NCBI GenBank assembly: GCA_031278545.1
Contig: JAITKF010000010.1
Location: forward strand, 1-41,010
Length of the DNA stretch: 41,010 nt
Reading direction: 5' to 3'
Origin: Prevotellaceae bacterium
Lineage (GTDB): Bacteria > Bacteroidota > Bacteroidia > Bacteroidales > UBA932
Shown here: one piece after another, positions 1-8,437 of the stretch
How the letters are laid out: each line of letters starts with the position of its first letter
How positions within the stretch are numbered: position 1 is the first letter of the stretch
Program-made: the position numbers and the translations under genes
The notes under the pieces: model-generated
Seen by the model: the letters and a program-made list of their open reading frames with translations, nothing else
Databases searched by the model: none
What the model was told of the DNA's origin: nothing

Positions 1-113
<113 letters not shown>

Positions 114-164
114 TGGAGCTGTACCGACTAAGTAAGAAGGGTTTCCAGTGCTTTTATCTAAAAC

Positions 165-238
165 GGGGGATTAGCTCAGTTGGCTAGAGCACCTGCCCTG
201 CAAGCAGGGGGTCGTCGGTTCGACTCCGACATCCTCCA
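165..238 (+). tRNA. tRNA-Ala (anticodon TGC)
   Basis: A 74-nt cloverleaf. The acceptor GGGGGAT pairs with ATCCTCC and contains the G3-U70 wobble that marks alanine tRNAs. The anticodon stem is CCTGC/GCAGG with loop CCTGCAA, anticodon TGC at 199-201. The T arm carries GTTCGAC and the discriminator is A238. CCA is not encoded, so it must be added after transcription. The gene lies only about 50 nt after the 16S and 11 nt before tRNA-Ile. Confidence 0.97.
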
Positions 239-249
239 CCGTTAATCAC

Positions 250-323
250 AGTCTCGTAGCTCAGTTGGTTAGAGCACTACACTGATAATGTAGGGGTCCG
301 CGGTTCAACTCCGCGCGAGACTA
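250..323 (+). tRNA. tRNA-Ile (anticodon GAT)
   Basis: A 74-nt cloverleaf. The acceptor AGTCTCG pairs fully with CGAGACT, so the gene starts at 250. The anticodon stem is CTACA/TGTAG with loop CTGATAA, anticodon GAT at 284-286. The T stem is CGCGG/CCGCG and the discriminator A323. CCA is not encoded. The order Ala then Ile is the reverse of the usual Ile-Ala rRNA spacer, and a terminator follows instead of 23S rRNA. Confidence 0.97.
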
Positions 324-330
324 CTAACCA

Positions 331-368
331 CAAAAAATAACCGGCTAAAAATAGCCGGTTATTTTTTT
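331..368 (+). terminator. Intrinsic terminator closing the 16S-tRNA unit
   Basis: A 13-bp perfect stem (335-347 with 352-364) around a four-A loop, with core AACCGGCTA/TAGCCGGTT, followed by a run of T to 368. The A-run on the left makes it usable from both strands, so it may also end rpmH transcripts coming from the right. It starts 8 nt after tRNA-Ile, so the rRNA transcript should end here. Confidence 0.93.
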
Positions 369-486
369 GCGTTAACAAAGCCTTTGATGGCCTTCTACGC
401 TTAAACTAATAAACAAAAATAAATACAATAAGAGAGGAAAAGAGTTTTCTTTCCCAGCCTTTCAACTTTCCTTGCCTCCGATTAGC

Positions 487-639
487 CTAAAAAAAGTCTT
501 CGTCGGATATAGTTAGTTTTTTGCGCCCATGACGACGACGAGCCGCCAATACGCGACGACCGTTAGCCGTAGCCATTCTCTCGCGGAATCCATGTTTGTT
601 CCGCCGTTTACGTTGTGATGGTTGAAATGTCCGTTTCAT
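487..639 (-). CDS. rpmH: 50S ribosomal protein L34
   Basis: A 50-residue, very basic protein of the large ribosomal subunit. It begins [20 protein letters not shown] and continues with [20 protein letters not shown], the L34 signature, then a short acidic tail ending in SDEDFF. Length and sequence match the family throughout. The start at 639 is the only ATG giving the family N-terminus. A well-formed promoter lies 24-54 nt upstream. The gene faces the rRNA unit tail to tail. Confidence 0.97.
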   Translation of the reverse strand: MKRTFQPSQRKRRNKHGFRERMATANGRRVLAARRRHGRKKLTISDEDFF

Positions 640-662
640 TACTTATTTAAAATTTTGGGACT

Positions 663-693
663 ACAAAGGTAACAGTTTTTTTTTAATAAGCAA
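663..693 (-). promoter_or_regulatory. Bacteroidota-type promoter of rpmH
   Basis: On the minus strand, TTG at 693-691, a 19-nt spacer and TACCTTTGT at 671-663. This fits the Bacteroidota sigma-70 consensus TTG-N19-21-TAnnTTTG. Transcription would begin about 15-20 nt before the rpmH start codon. Confidence 0.8.
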
Positions 694-1075
694 AAAAATA
701 AATCACAGATTACAGGAGGGCAGATTCAAGTACCCAATGCAACTGAATTATTCAAGGCGGAGGAAAAAACCTTCCACGGCGAGTCAAAATTAAGTCATTT
801 TCTTGCACTGCGATTAGTTTTAGAAGGAAGAAGTAAGTAGAATAATCCCATGGCCAATGTTTTCATGTACAACTAAAATAAAACCTTTTTCTCATTCGTG
901 TTTCGGATACGCTCCCGAAATATGATTTTTTTCTTATCTCAATTGTATTTACTATTTGAACTTACTAAAAACCGTTTAGGAGATAACAGTTCGGTATTTG
1001 TTCTTGATTCCGGCATCAGGAAGTCATTCTAAACAATCGGGGAAAGTTTCTCTGGCCGAACATTCAAATTATTCT
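694..1075. other. Non-coding stretch with a possible gene remnant
   Basis: No convincing gene. One plus-strand frame stays open from about 709 to the stop at 838-840. Its translation contains LSHFLALRLVLEGRSK just before the stop and reads like a protein C-terminus, but it has no start codon and no family I recognise. The rest is AT-rich with many stops. It may be a gene fossil or chance. Confidence 0.3.
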
Positions 1076-1083
1076 TACCTTTG
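1076..1083 (+). promoter_or_regulatory. -7 box upstream of the permuted papain-like lipoprotein
   Basis: TACCTTTG matches the Bacteroidota -7 element and lies 20 nt before the ATG at 1104. I see no clear TTG at -33, so the call rests on one box and its placement. Confidence 0.5.
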
Positions 1084-1103
1084 CTCTCCTAATTATTTTG
1101 TGT

Positions 1104-1823
1104 ATGCATTATATTCTATGTATTCTATGTGTATTCTCGCTCACTGCCTGCGAACGTCGACAAGGAACGGTTGAATGGGAGGCAGGCGATTTATTATTTC
1201 AATCCATCCGAAGCGAATTAGGCAGCGCGATTGAAGAAGTAACGGCCGGCGCCGGCGAGCGCTCTTTTTCTCATGTGGGGATGCTGGTCGTCGACAGCGC
1301 CGACCGGTGGCACGTGATAGAAGCCATCGGTAACAGCGTGCAACTTACGCCGGTCGACACTTTTCTGCAACGCGGCACGACAGTCGTGGCGCGACTCAAA
1401 GCCGAATATCATTCCTTATTGCCCGCCGCCATTGTCTTTGCCTTGCAACAACTCGGCACGCCCTATGACGACGCTTATTTGTATGACAACGGAAAATACT
1501 ACTGTTCAGAACTGATTTACGACGCCTTCCTGTTTGCCAACCACGGACGTCCGTTTTTCACGCTCGAACCCATGACTTTCAAATCGCCCGTTACCGGCGA
1601 ATGGACTAACGAATGGCTGCAACATTACAACGCTTTGGGAATACCTATCCCCGAAGGTAAGCCCGGCTGCAACCCCACCGGACTATCGCGGTCGGACAAG
1701 CTGGAAATGAAGCGTAGGGTGTCCGCTCCCGCATTACGTATTACGCATCACGCGCCATACCATTCATTTCCTCAATGTAATTTAGCAGTTCATCCCGTCC
1801 CATGCCTGTTTCGGCGGAGGTGA
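1104..1823 (+). CDS. YiiX/YebB-like permuted NlpC/P60 cysteine hydrolase, lipoprotein
   Basis: Predicted lipoprotein (about 239 aa) with a short hydrophobic leader and lipobox LTAC, acylated Cys at residue 16. The body fits the circularly permuted papain-like family called YiiX/YebB or DUF830. The His comes first in SHVGM (about residue 57) and the catalytic Cys later in YYCSELIYDAF (about residue 134). Relatives are thought to hydrolyse amide or peptide bonds in the envelope; the substrate here is unknown. I prefer ATG 1104 over the upstream TTG 1098. Family members normally end near the GCNPTGLSRSDK stretch. This frame runs about 35 residues further, with its last 83 nt antisense to the 3' end of engB, so the tail may be unselected or follow a frameshift. 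Confidence 0.82.
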   Translation: MHYILCILCVFSLTACERRQGTVEWEAGDLLFQSIRSELGSAIEEVTAGAGERSFSHVGMLVVDSADRWHVIEAIGNSVQLTPVDTFLQRGTTVVARLKAEYHSLLPAAIVFALQQLGTPYDDAYLYDNGKYYCSELIYDAFLFANHGRPFFTLEPMTFKSPVTGEWTNEWLQHYNALGIPIPEGKPGCNPTGLSRSDKLEMKRRVSAPALRITHHAPYHSFPQCNLAVHPVPCLFRRR

Positions 1824-2346
1824 TGAAAATCGGCGGCAGTTTTTCCCATTCGGCGAGGAGGATGTGCCGGTAATGCATAATATTTTTTTGCAGGGCGGTT
1901 TTTGCGAGCTTGTCGGCTTTAGTGAAAACCAATGCAAACGGAATGCGCCATTCGCCCATGCAGGAAATAAAATCAAGGTCGCTTTGCTGCGGCTCGAGGC
2001 GGCTGTCGAGCAGGACGAACAGCAGGGTCAGTTGGACGCGATGCATGATGTAGCCGGTGATGCTGCCGGCAAATCGGGCGCGTTTGACTTTCGATGAACG
2101 CGCATAGCCATAGCCCGGCAAATCGACCAAATGCCATCGTCCGTTGATAAGATAATGATTGATCAGTTGCGTTTTTCCCGGCGTCGATGAAGTATGCGCC
2201 AGTTTGTTCCGGTTCGCCAGCGTATTTATCAACGACGATTTGCCTACATTCGACCGCCCGATAAACGCATATTCGGGAAGGTTCGAGGCAGGACATTGCC
2301 CGACTAATTGGCTGCTGGTAACAAATTCGGCGCTTTTAATGACCAT
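1741..2346 (-). CDS. engB: Ribosome biogenesis GTPase EngB (YihA/YsxC)
   Basis: A 201-aa TrmE-Era-like GTPase of the EngB family, needed for late assembly of the 50S subunit. All G motifs are visible: G1 GRSNVGKSS (about 30-38), the G2 region STPGKTQLIN, G3 DLPGYGYA (about 75-82), G4 TKADK and G5 ITSAETG. The ATG at 2346 gives the family N-terminus MVIKSAEF; an in-frame TTG three codons upstream is less likely. Its 3' end overlaps the converging lipoprotein gene by 83 nt. Confidence 0.96.
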   Translation of the reverse strand: MVIKSAEFVTSSQLVGQCPASNLPEYAFIGRSNVGKSSLINTLANRNKLAHTSSTPGKTQLINHYLINGRWHLVDLPGYGYARSSKVKRARFAGSITGYIMHRVQLTLLFVLLDSRLEPQQSDLDFISCMGEWRIPFALVFTKADKLAKTALQKNIMHYRHILLAEWEKLPPIFITSAETGMGRDELLNYIEEMNGMARDA

Positions 2347-2386
2347 ACAAAACAAAAATTTTGTGCAAAAATAAGAAAAATTTACC

Positions 2387-2394
2387 TATCTTTG
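2387..2394 (+). promoter_or_regulatory. -7 box upstream of the META-domain gene
   Basis: TATCTTTG fits TAnnTTTG and lies 33 nt before the start codon at 2428. A TTTTG at 2359-2363 is 23 nt away, slightly longer than the usual spacer. It sits in the divergent gap with engB. Confidence 0.5.
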
Positions 2395-2427
2395 TCAGCG
2401 TTCGTAAATCAATAAAAAAACAACATT

Positions 2428-2826
2428 ATGCGTTTTATTTTTTTTAACATCCTGTTCCTTTTGGCCGTTGCGTGCAGCACAACAAAGAATAACGCCTTGC
2501 TGTTCGATGTCCGATGGTATGTCGAACAAATTGACGGGGTAGCCGTCGACCCGACCGGCGAGAGCGCTTACATCGTGTTGAAATCTGGCGACGAACATAC
2601 CGTATCCGGGAATACGAGTTGCAACCCTCTTTCCGGCAAATTTACGTTCGTTAAGGATAGATTGACATTTTCCGGCATGGCCGTCACCCGTCGCGCCTGC
2701 TTTGGCGAAAATATCGAACAGGCATTCTTAGACGTCCTCGCGCGCACTACCCGCTACCGTATCACCGACAGTAAACTAATCCTCGCCGACGACGCGAACG
2801 ACCTCGCGATATTGCTACACAACTAA
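2428..2826 (+). CDS. META/HslJ-domain lipoprotein
   Basis: A 132-aa protein with a lipoprotein signal (LLAVAC, Cys16) and one META (DUF306) domain filling the rest. The family hallmarks are VSGNTSCNPLSGKFTF, then LTFSGMAVTRRAC, then a helical stretch with FLDVLARTTRYRI. E. coli HslJ, a relative, is linked to stress and novobiocin resistance; the biochemical role is unknown. It is probably anchored in the outer membrane facing the periplasm. The gene starts a plus-strand run into xseA, 37 nt downstream. Confidence 0.85.
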   Translation: MRFIFFNILFLLAVACSTTKNNALLFDVRWYVEQIDGVAVDPTGESAYIVLKSGDEHTVSGNTSCNPLSGKFTFVKDRLTFSGMAVTRRACFGENIEQAFLDVLARTTRYRITDSKLILADDANDLAILLHN

Positions 2827-2863
2827 GCAACGAAACGAATCAGCATATCTACAACAAACGACC

Positions 2864-4045
2864 ATGCATCCAACCTCCATCCGATTATCCGACATACAGC
2901 AGCGCATCCAGCAAGCGTTGGATGGCGCTTTGGCGGGTAGTTATTGGATTACGGCGGAAATAAACGAATTGAAAACAAATGTCGCCGGTCATTGTTATAT
3001 CGAATTAATAGAAAAAGATGCCGACACCAACGCGCTAACAGCAAAAGCCAACGCGATTATTTGGGCACACAGCTTCCGGTTATTGAAACCTTATTTTGAG
3101 ACCTCGACCGGATGCGCGTTGGCCGCCGGTATCCGTGTATTAGTGAAGGCGACGGTACAGTATCACCTGCTCTACGGGTTGAGCCTGCTGATTTCCGACA
3201 TCGACCCTGCGTATACGGTGGGCGAGTTGGAAATGCTACGTCGCAAAACGATTATCCGCCTGCAGGAGGACGGCGTGTTCGACATGAATCGCGAAACGCT
3301 ATTTCCTCTCTTGCCGCAACGCATTGCCGTGATTTCGTCGGAACAGGCGTCCGGCTATCAGGATTTCATGAACCATCTTCACCATAACGAATATCATTAC
3401 GCCTTTTACACGCAACTATTCCCGTCGCTTATGCAAGGAACGTCCGCGGCGCAGGGCATTATTAACGAGTTGTCGCGTATCAACGAGCAGCGCGTAGCGT
3501 TTGATGTAGTGGTGATTATTCGCGGCGGCGGCTCGGCAGCCGATTTGGCCTGTTTCGACGAGTACGAGCTGGCGGCGCATGTGGCACAGTTTCCCCTGCC
3601 TGTGTTGACCGGCATTGGGCACGAGAAAGACGAAAGCGTGGTAGACCTCGTGGCACACACCTCCCTCAAAACGCCCACTGCCGTAGCCGATTTCCTGATC
3701 GCCTGTATGACCGAACAGGAAAACCGGTTGACTGCATTAGAAAATATTTTGAAAAATGCCGTCCAGCGACGGATGCAAGCCGTGCAGAACCGGCTGGAAA
3801 ATATAGCTAACCGGCAAAAAATGGCGGTATGCCTCCGTTTCCAGCAAGCCTATTTTCGTTTGCAGATACTGGAGCAGGCTATAGGCTATAAAGACCCGAC
3901 AACGATACTCGAACGCGGCTATGCTATAGTTTCGCTCCATGGCAAAATCCTGCATAATGCTGCCGACGCACAAGATAACGACCGCCTCAACATCACTCTC
4001 CATAAAGGCAAACTATCCGCCATCGTAAGCGCCGTTAACCACTAA
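2864..4045 (+). CDS. xseA: Exodeoxyribonuclease VII large subunit
   Basis: A 393-aa XseA. The N-terminal OB-fold (about 1-105) binds single-stranded DNA. The catalytic region holds IRGGGSAADL (about 220) and GIGHEKDESVVDL (about 250) followed by KTPTAVADFL, all family signatures. A coiled-coil stretch follows. With XseB the enzyme degrades single-stranded DNA in both directions to short oligonucleotides. Length is typical for Bacteroidota. It is followed by xseB after 26 nt, so the two subunits are co-transcribed. Confidence 0.96.
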   Translation: MHPTSIRLSDIQQRIQQALDGALAGSYWITAEINELKTNVAGHCYIELIEKDADTNALTAKANAIIWAHSFRLLKPYFETSTGCALAAGIRVLVKATVQYHLLYGLSLLISDIDPAYTVGELEMLRRKTIIRLQEDGVFDMNRETLFPLLPQRIAVISSEQASGYQDFMNHLHHNEYHYAFYTQLFPSLMQGTSAAQGIINELSRINEQRVAFDVVVIIRGGGSAADLACFDEYELAAHVAQFPLPVLTGIGHEKDESVVDLVAHTSLKTPTAVADFLIACMTEQENRLTALENILKNAVQRRMQAVQNRLENIANRQKMAVCLRFQQAYFRLQILEQAIGYKDPTTILERGYAIVSLHGKILHNAADAQDNDRLNITLHKGKLSAIVSAVNH

Positions 4046-4071
4046 CCATTAATCATTACTATAGTACACGC

Positions 4072-4254
4072 ATGAAAAAGACAATGACTTTTCAGGAAGG
4101 GTTAGACCAGTTGGAAGCCCTTGTCCTGTCTCTAGAAAAAGGCGAATTGAATATCGACGAGTTATCCGAAAAAATCAAAACCGCTACCGACCTTTTGCAA
4201 TACTGCAAAGAAACTCTTCACAGTATTGAAAAAAAGTTGAATATTGAATATTGA
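4072..4254 (+). CDS. xseB: Exodeoxyribonuclease VII small subunit
   Basis: A 60-aa helical protein with the XseB pattern: FQEGLDQLEALVLSLEKGEL (residues 7-26) then a second helix with TATDLLQYCKETL. It binds the helical part of XseA to form the holoenzyme. Its stop lies 43 nt before the preferred start of the AMP nucleosidase gene. Confidence 0.93.
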   Translation: MKKTMTFQEGLDQLEALVLSLEKGELNIDELSEKIKTATDLLQYCKETLHSIEKKLNIEY

Positions 4255-4297
4255 AAAGAGTATTCAAAATACAGCCTCCAAAAACCCAAGATTCCAC

Positions 4298-5068
4298 ATG
4301 AAGACAAAGCAAGCAATCATCGAAAACTGGCTGCCGCGGTACACGCATGAGCGGTTAGAAAACTTTGGGGAATACATTTTATTAACCAATTTCAAAAACT
4401 ACTTAGATTTATTCTGCGAATATACCGGCGCCACTGTGCCCGACATCAACGCTAACATGCCCTGCGCTACGGCGGGCGGACTGACGATGATCAACTTCGG
4501 CATGGGCAGCCCGAACGCGGCTATTATTATGGATTTGCTGGCTGCCGTAAAACCGAAAGCGATATTGTTTTTGGGCAAATGCGGCGTACTGAAAGAACGC
4601 AACAAAGTCGGCGACTACATCCTGCCCATTGCCGCCATCCGCGGCGATGGTACATCAAACGATTATTTCCCAATAGAACTTCCGGCATTGCCCGCATTCA
4701 GCCTCCAGCGCGCGGTTTCGACCACCGTCCGCGACGCCGGCCACGACTATTGGACGGGCACGGTGTATACTACTAACCGCCGCGTGTGGGAACACGATGA
4801 GGAATTTAAACAACGCCTGCACCAAATGCGTTGCCTCGCGGTCGATATGGAAACGGCCACCCTGTTCACCGTCGGTTTTGCCAACGAAATCAGCGCCGGG
4901 GCATTGCTGCTGGCGTCCGACAAGCCGATTATCGCCTCCGGCGTGAAGACCGCCGAAAGTGATAAAAAAGTAACCGACAACTATGCTGCCGAACACGTCC
5001 GAAACGGCATCGACGCCCTGAAGCTGATTCAACGAAACGGTTCGTCGGTGAAGCATTTGCGGTTCTAA
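4298..5068 (+). CDS. amn: AMP nucleosidase (short Bacteroidota form)
   Basis: A 256-aa protein of the PNP/UDP phosphorylase fold, matching the short AMP nucleosidases of Bacteroidota. These hydrolyse AMP to adenine and ribose 5-phosphate and so control adenylate levels. Visible signatures are FGEYILLTNFKNYLDLF near the N-terminus, INFGMGSPNAA, FLGKCGVLK and the substrate-binding AVDMETATLF with a later ASDKP. I choose ATG 4298 because MKTKQAIIENWLPRY is the family start. An upstream ATG at 4244 would add 18 residues and overlap xseB. The long E. coli Amn has an extra N-terminal domain that is absent here. Confidence 0.9.
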   Translation: MKTKQAIIENWLPRYTHERLENFGEYILLTNFKNYLDLFCEYTGATVPDINANMPCATAGGLTMINFGMGSPNAAIIMDLLAAVKPKAILFLGKCGVLKERNKVGDYILPIAAIRGDGTSNDYFPIELPALPAFSLQRAVSTTVRDAGHDYWTGTVYTTNRRVWEHDEEFKQRLHQMRCLAVDMETATLFTVGFANEISAGALLLASDKPIIASGVKTAESDKKVTDNYAAEHVRNGIDALKLIQRNGSSVKHLRF

Positions 5069-5101
5069 CGTCGCCGGACGTCCTCGCGCCTGCAAACAAT
5101 C

Positions 5102-6346
5102 ATGGCCGACACCCTCCACTGGAAAAAAAATATAGCCCTGTTCTTAAGCGGACAAGCCATATCGCTCTTCGGCTCGATGCTGGTACAGTATGCGATAATG
5201 TGGCACATTACGCTGGTTACACAATCAGGTACAGCCATGATGCTTTATGTCGTCGTAGGCATTCTGCCGACATTTTTTATGTCTCCGTTTGGAGGTGTAT
5301 GGGCCGACCGGTTCAATCGGAAGAATCTGATAGTCCTTGCCGACGGCAGCATTGCAGCGGTTACGTGGATCGTAGCTGTCGCTTTTATGGTCGGCTACGC
5401 ACACCTCTGGCTATTGTTCGTCTGCGCCGCAGTACGGGCAGTAGGACAAGGGATGCACACGCCGGCAATCAACGCCTTTATCCCACAGATAACGCCGCAA
5501 AAGCAACTGTCGAAAATAAACGGCATCAACAGTAGTATTCAATCCTTCACACTGATTATTGCGCCGGCGCTTAGCGGGGCATTACTAACATTTGTTTCGC
5601 TGGAAGCGGTGTTTTTTATTGATGTGGCGACGGCCATTATCGGTATCGTCATCGTATATTTCTTAGTTAAGGTTCCCACGGCCAAAGAAGCGGCACAGTC
5701 CGACGGAATCCCGCCGGTAATGCATCCTACAGGAATCAGCTATTTTCACGACCTGCGGGCAGGGATGCGGTACGTGCTCAAGCAGCGGTTTATTTGGCAG
5801 TTGATTTTAATATCCATGATTACCCATATCCTGATTGCGCCGGCGGCATTCTTAACTCCGTTGCAGGTGGTACGCGACTTTGGCAACGAGGTATGGCGGC
5901 TTACGGCTATCGAAATCGCTTTTTCAACGGGAATGATGATAGGCGGTATTGTCGTAGGTTTTTGGGGAGGGTTCAAAAACCGGATTTATTCTATGTCGCT
6001 GGCATGTTTTCTTTGGGGCGTCGGGAGCATTGGCCTCGGCACGCTCAATCATTTCTTTTACTATTCTATGGTGATGTTCTTCATCGGCCTGACGCTGCCG
6101 CTGTACGGCACACCCTGCACGGTCATGTTGCAGACGAAAGTCGACCCTGCCTATATGGGACGGGTGTTTGGCGTTTTCAGCATGGTATCGTCCCTGATGA
6201 TGCCTGCGGGTATGTTGCTGTTCGGTCCGTTGGGCGACGTGATGAACATTGACCGGATACTCATCGGCTGCGGCGTCATTACGTGCTTGATGAGCATTCC
6301 GTTTATCGGCAGTAAAGCCTTACTTAACGCGGGAGCTGATCGTTGA
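5102..6346 (+). CDS. MFS transporter, MefA/EntS-like drug or siderophore exporter
   Basis: A 414-aa membrane protein with about 12 hydrophobic segments and the MFS motif A GGVWADRFNRKN (64-75) between the second and third. The overall pattern is that of the MFS_3 group (macrolide efflux MefA, enterobactin exporter EntS), which export small molecules by proton antiport. The substrate cannot be told from the sequence. It lies 33 nt after amn on the same strand and converges on rho. Confidence 0.83.
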   Translation: MADTLHWKKNIALFLSGQAISLFGSMLVQYAIMWHITLVTQSGTAMMLYVVVGILPTFFMSPFGGVWADRFNRKNLIVLADGSIAAVTWIVAVAFMVGYAHLWLLFVCAAVRAVGQGMHTPAINAFIPQITPQKQLSKINGINSSIQSFTLIIAPALSGALLTFVSLEAVFFIDVATAIIGIVIVYFLVKVPTAKEAAQSDGIPPVMHPTGISYFHDLRAGMRYVLKQRFIWQLILISMITHILIAPAAFLTPLQVVRDFGNEVWRLTAIEIAFSTGMMIGGIVVGFWGGFKNRIYSMSLACFLWGVGSIGLGTLNHFFYYSMVMFFIGLTLPLYGTPCTVMLQTKVDPAYMGRVFGVFSMVSSLMMPAGMLLFGPLGDVMNIDRILIGCGVITCLMSIPFIGSKALLNAGADR

Positions 6347-6401
6347 TTTCGGATATTGGATAATAGACATCCGCGTGCTTGGTGCTATTCCTGATTCTTT
6401 C

Positions 6402-8261
6402 CTATCCGTTCATGGAGATTAAAAATTCCTCGTTGCTATCTGTATTGTTCATGCGGTCGCGGAGAAATTCCATTGCTTCGACGGAGTTCATGTCGGCAAG
6501 GTAATTGCGCAGCACCCATATCTTGTTCAACGTTGTCTTGTCGAGCAACAGGTCTTCGCGGCGCGTACCGCTGGCCATTACGTCGACGGCAGGGAATACC
6601 CGTTTATTCGATAGTTTCCGGTCTAACTGCAGTTCCATATTGCCCGTACCTTTAAATTCTTCAAAAATCACTTCGTCCATTTTCGAGCCGGTATCAATTA
6701 GCGCGGTGGCAAGGATAGTGAGCGAACCTCCGTTTTCGATACTCCGCGCCGCGCCGAAAAAGCGTTTGGGTTTATGCAACGCATTGGCGTCGACCCCGCC
6801 GCTTAGCACCTTTCCGGAAGCCGGCTGCACAGTATTGAACGCTCGCGCCAGACGAGTAATGGAGTCGAGCAGAATGACGACGTCGTGCCCGCATTCGACC
6901 AGCCGTCGGGCTTTTTCCAATACGATACTGGCTACTTTCACATGACGGTCAGCCGGCTCGTCGAAGGTTGACGCCACCACTTCGGCACGCACGCTACGCG
7001 CCATATCGGTTACCTCTTCGGGACGTTCGTCAATCAGCAGCACAATCATGTATACTTCGGGATGGTTATCCGAGATTGCGTTGGCAATTTCTTGCAGCAA
7101 CACCGTTTTTCCGGTCTTCGGCTGCGCTACAATCAACCCGCGCTGCCCCTTTCCGATGGGTGAGAACATATCAACCACGCGCATCGAAAGGTTGTTATGG
7201 CCTTTGCCAGTAATATTGAATTTACTGGTCGGGAACAACGGCGTCAGGAAGTCGAACGGCACGCGGTCGCGAATATATTCGGGACTGCGGCCATTGATAT
7301 GGCAGACACGCACAATCGGGAAATATTTTTCGCCTTCCTTCGGAGGACGGATTTCGCCGGTAATAGTATCGCCGGTTTTCAGCCCGAACATCTTAATTTG
7401 TGACACCGACAAGTAAATATCATCGGGCGAATTGAGGTAATTATAGTCCGACGAACGGAGGAAGCCATACCCGTCGGGCATTATCTCCAACACGCCGGTC
7501 GCTTCGATGATGCCCTCAAACTCATATTTCCGTTGCTGATTGTTCGGATGCTGATTGTTCGGATGCTGATTATTATAATTCCCGTTGTTATTGTAATGTT
7601 GTTTGTAATTGCTATGTGCCTGATGCGAATGGAACTGAGTAGCCGGTTTTGGCGCCGGTTGCGGCTGTGGCTGTGGCTGTGGCGCCGGTTTTGGTTTTGG
7701 TTGCGGCTCGGATACTGCGGGTGCAGGCGCAGGAGTTGCCGACACCACAGGCGTTGTCGCAGCCGCCTGTACGGTTTTCGGCTTTTGTTCCGGCGTCGCC
7801 GGCGATGCCGTTGGCGGTGTTTCGAGCGGATACTTCCGCGGACGCCCGCGCCGGCGACGCGGTTCTTGCTGCACGGCTGTGGCCAACGAGGGTGCGGCAG
7901 ACACCTGTACCTGTCCTGCAGCGGCGGGCGTTGCCGTTTCTTTTTTCGGTGCGTCGGACGACTGATTCGGCGTTTCGGCTACCGACGGCGTTCTCTTCGC
8001 CTTTGTGTCTTCCATCCGTTGCCGTTTTTTCCGTTCTTTAGGGACGTCGGCTTTCGCGAGAGGCGTGGCGGCGGCGGCTTCGGCCATCGTCTTTTTCGTT
8101 TTCTTCGGCGTATTGACGCTACTACTGACGGCCTGTTCATCGAGGATACGATATATCAACTCATCTTTTCCCAGGGAATTTACTTTTTTCAACTTCAACG
8201 ACTCCGCAACAGCACGTAATTCGTCAATGGTTTTCTGATTTAATGTTAAAATGTCATACAT
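6402..8261 (-). CDS. rho: Transcription termination factor Rho with a long disordered insert
   Basis: A 619-aa Rho: a hexameric RNA-dependent ATPase that ends transcription. Domains are a Rho N helical domain (1-45), a low-complexity insert (about 46-245), an RNA-binding cold-shock-like domain with MPDGYGFLR (261-269), and the RecA-like motor with Walker [10 protein letters not shown] (378-386), [12 protein letters not shown] and a C-terminal [18 protein letters not shown] region. The insert is rich in Lys, Ala, Pro, Thr and Gln/Asn. It holds a Pro-Gln run near 190-205, an AT-hook-like [10 protein letters not shown] at 136-145 and Asn/Gln/His repeats near 222-243. E. coli Rho (419 aa) lacks this. 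A long Rho insert that drives phase separation is known from Bacteroides thetaiotaomicron, so a similar role is plausible. Confidence 0.97.
   Translation of the reverse strand: MYDILTLNQKTIDELRAVAESLKLKKVNSLGKDELIYRILDEQAVSSSVNTPKKTKKTMAEAAAATPLAKADVPKERKKRQRMEDTKAKRTPSVAETPNQSSDAPKKETATPAAAGQVQVSAAPSLATAVQQEPRRRRGRPRKYPLETPPTASPATPEQKPKTVQAAATTPVVSATPAPAPAVSEPQPKPKPAPQPQPQPQPAPKPATQFHSHQAHSNYKQHYNNNGNYNNQHPNNQHPNNQQRKYEFEGIIEATGVLEIMPDGYGFLRSSDYNYLNSPDDIYLSVSQIKMFGLKTGDTITGEIRPPKEGEKYFPIVRVCHINGRSPEYIRDRVPFDFLTPLFPTSKFNITGKGHNNLSMRVVDMFSPIGKGQRGLIVAQPKTGKTVLLQEIANAISDNHPEVYMIVLLIDERPEEVTDMARSVRAEVVASTFDEPADRHVKVASIVLEKARRLVECGHDVVILLDSITRLARAFNTVQPASGKVLSGGVDANALHKPKRFFGAARSIENGGSLTILATALIDTGSKMDEVIFEEFKGTGNMELQLDRKLSNKRVFPAVDVMASGTRREDLLLDKTTLNKIWVLRNYLADMNSVEAMEFLRDRMNNTDSNEEFLISMNG
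7535..7570. repeat. 15-bp tandem repeat inside rho
   Basis: GCTGATTGTTCGGAT occurs at 7535-7549 and again at 7550-7564, with a third, diverging start at 7565. It encodes the repeated Asn-Gln-His-Pro-Asn in the disordered insert. The 15-bp unit keeps the frame, so copy-number changes would lengthen or shorten the insert without breaking rho. Confidence 0.9.
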
Positions 8262-8367
8262 GAATTATAAAATATTTAGTTCTTTTGTAACGGGTTATCC
8301 GTTATTTTAATTTACTTCCGCAAAGAGTTTGATTGTAAACAAGGGTTACTGTTTGTGAAAAAACGAT

Positions 8368-8398
8368 GCAAAAGTACAACATTTAATTTAATGCGCAA
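8368..8398 (-). promoter_or_regulatory. Bacteroidota-type promoter of rho
   Basis: On the minus strand, TTG at 8398-8396, a 19-nt spacer and TACTTTTGC at 8376-8368. This fits TTG-N19-21-TAnnTTTG and implies a 5' leader of roughly 100 nt before the rho start codon at 8261. Confidence 0.75.
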
Positions 8399-8422
8399 AT
8401 TTTTTTTTGTTGGATAGCCGCC

Positions 8423-8437
8423 TCTGTGTCCCTCTGT
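8423..8437. repeat. Dispersed CTCTGTG-type repeat, copy 1
   Basis: TCTGTGTCCCTCTGT is identical to 34915-34929, inside the inverted-repeat element at 34902-34967. Both copies are intergenic. More CTCTGTG words follow it at once. Confidence 0.6.

Noticed and set aside
4244-4297. Upstream ATG extending the AMP nucleosidase by 18 residues
   Set aside because: It overlaps xseB and the added residues are not family-like, while MKTKQ at 4298 is.
6347-6401. CGGAT/ATCCG pairing between the MFS gene and rho as a terminator
   Set aside because: The stem is only five pairs with a long loop and no T-run.
7660-7720. GGCTGT and related short repeats, examined as a CRISPR-like array
   Set aside because: They are codon-level Pro-Gln repeats inside rho with no spacers. 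No CRISPR array or cas gene is in the window.
7533-8219. Long plus-strand frame opposite rho, very rich in Arg, Leu and Cys
   Set aside because: It is the antisense of the repetitive Rho insert; its composition follows from the complementary Pro/Ala/Gln codons and no family is seen.
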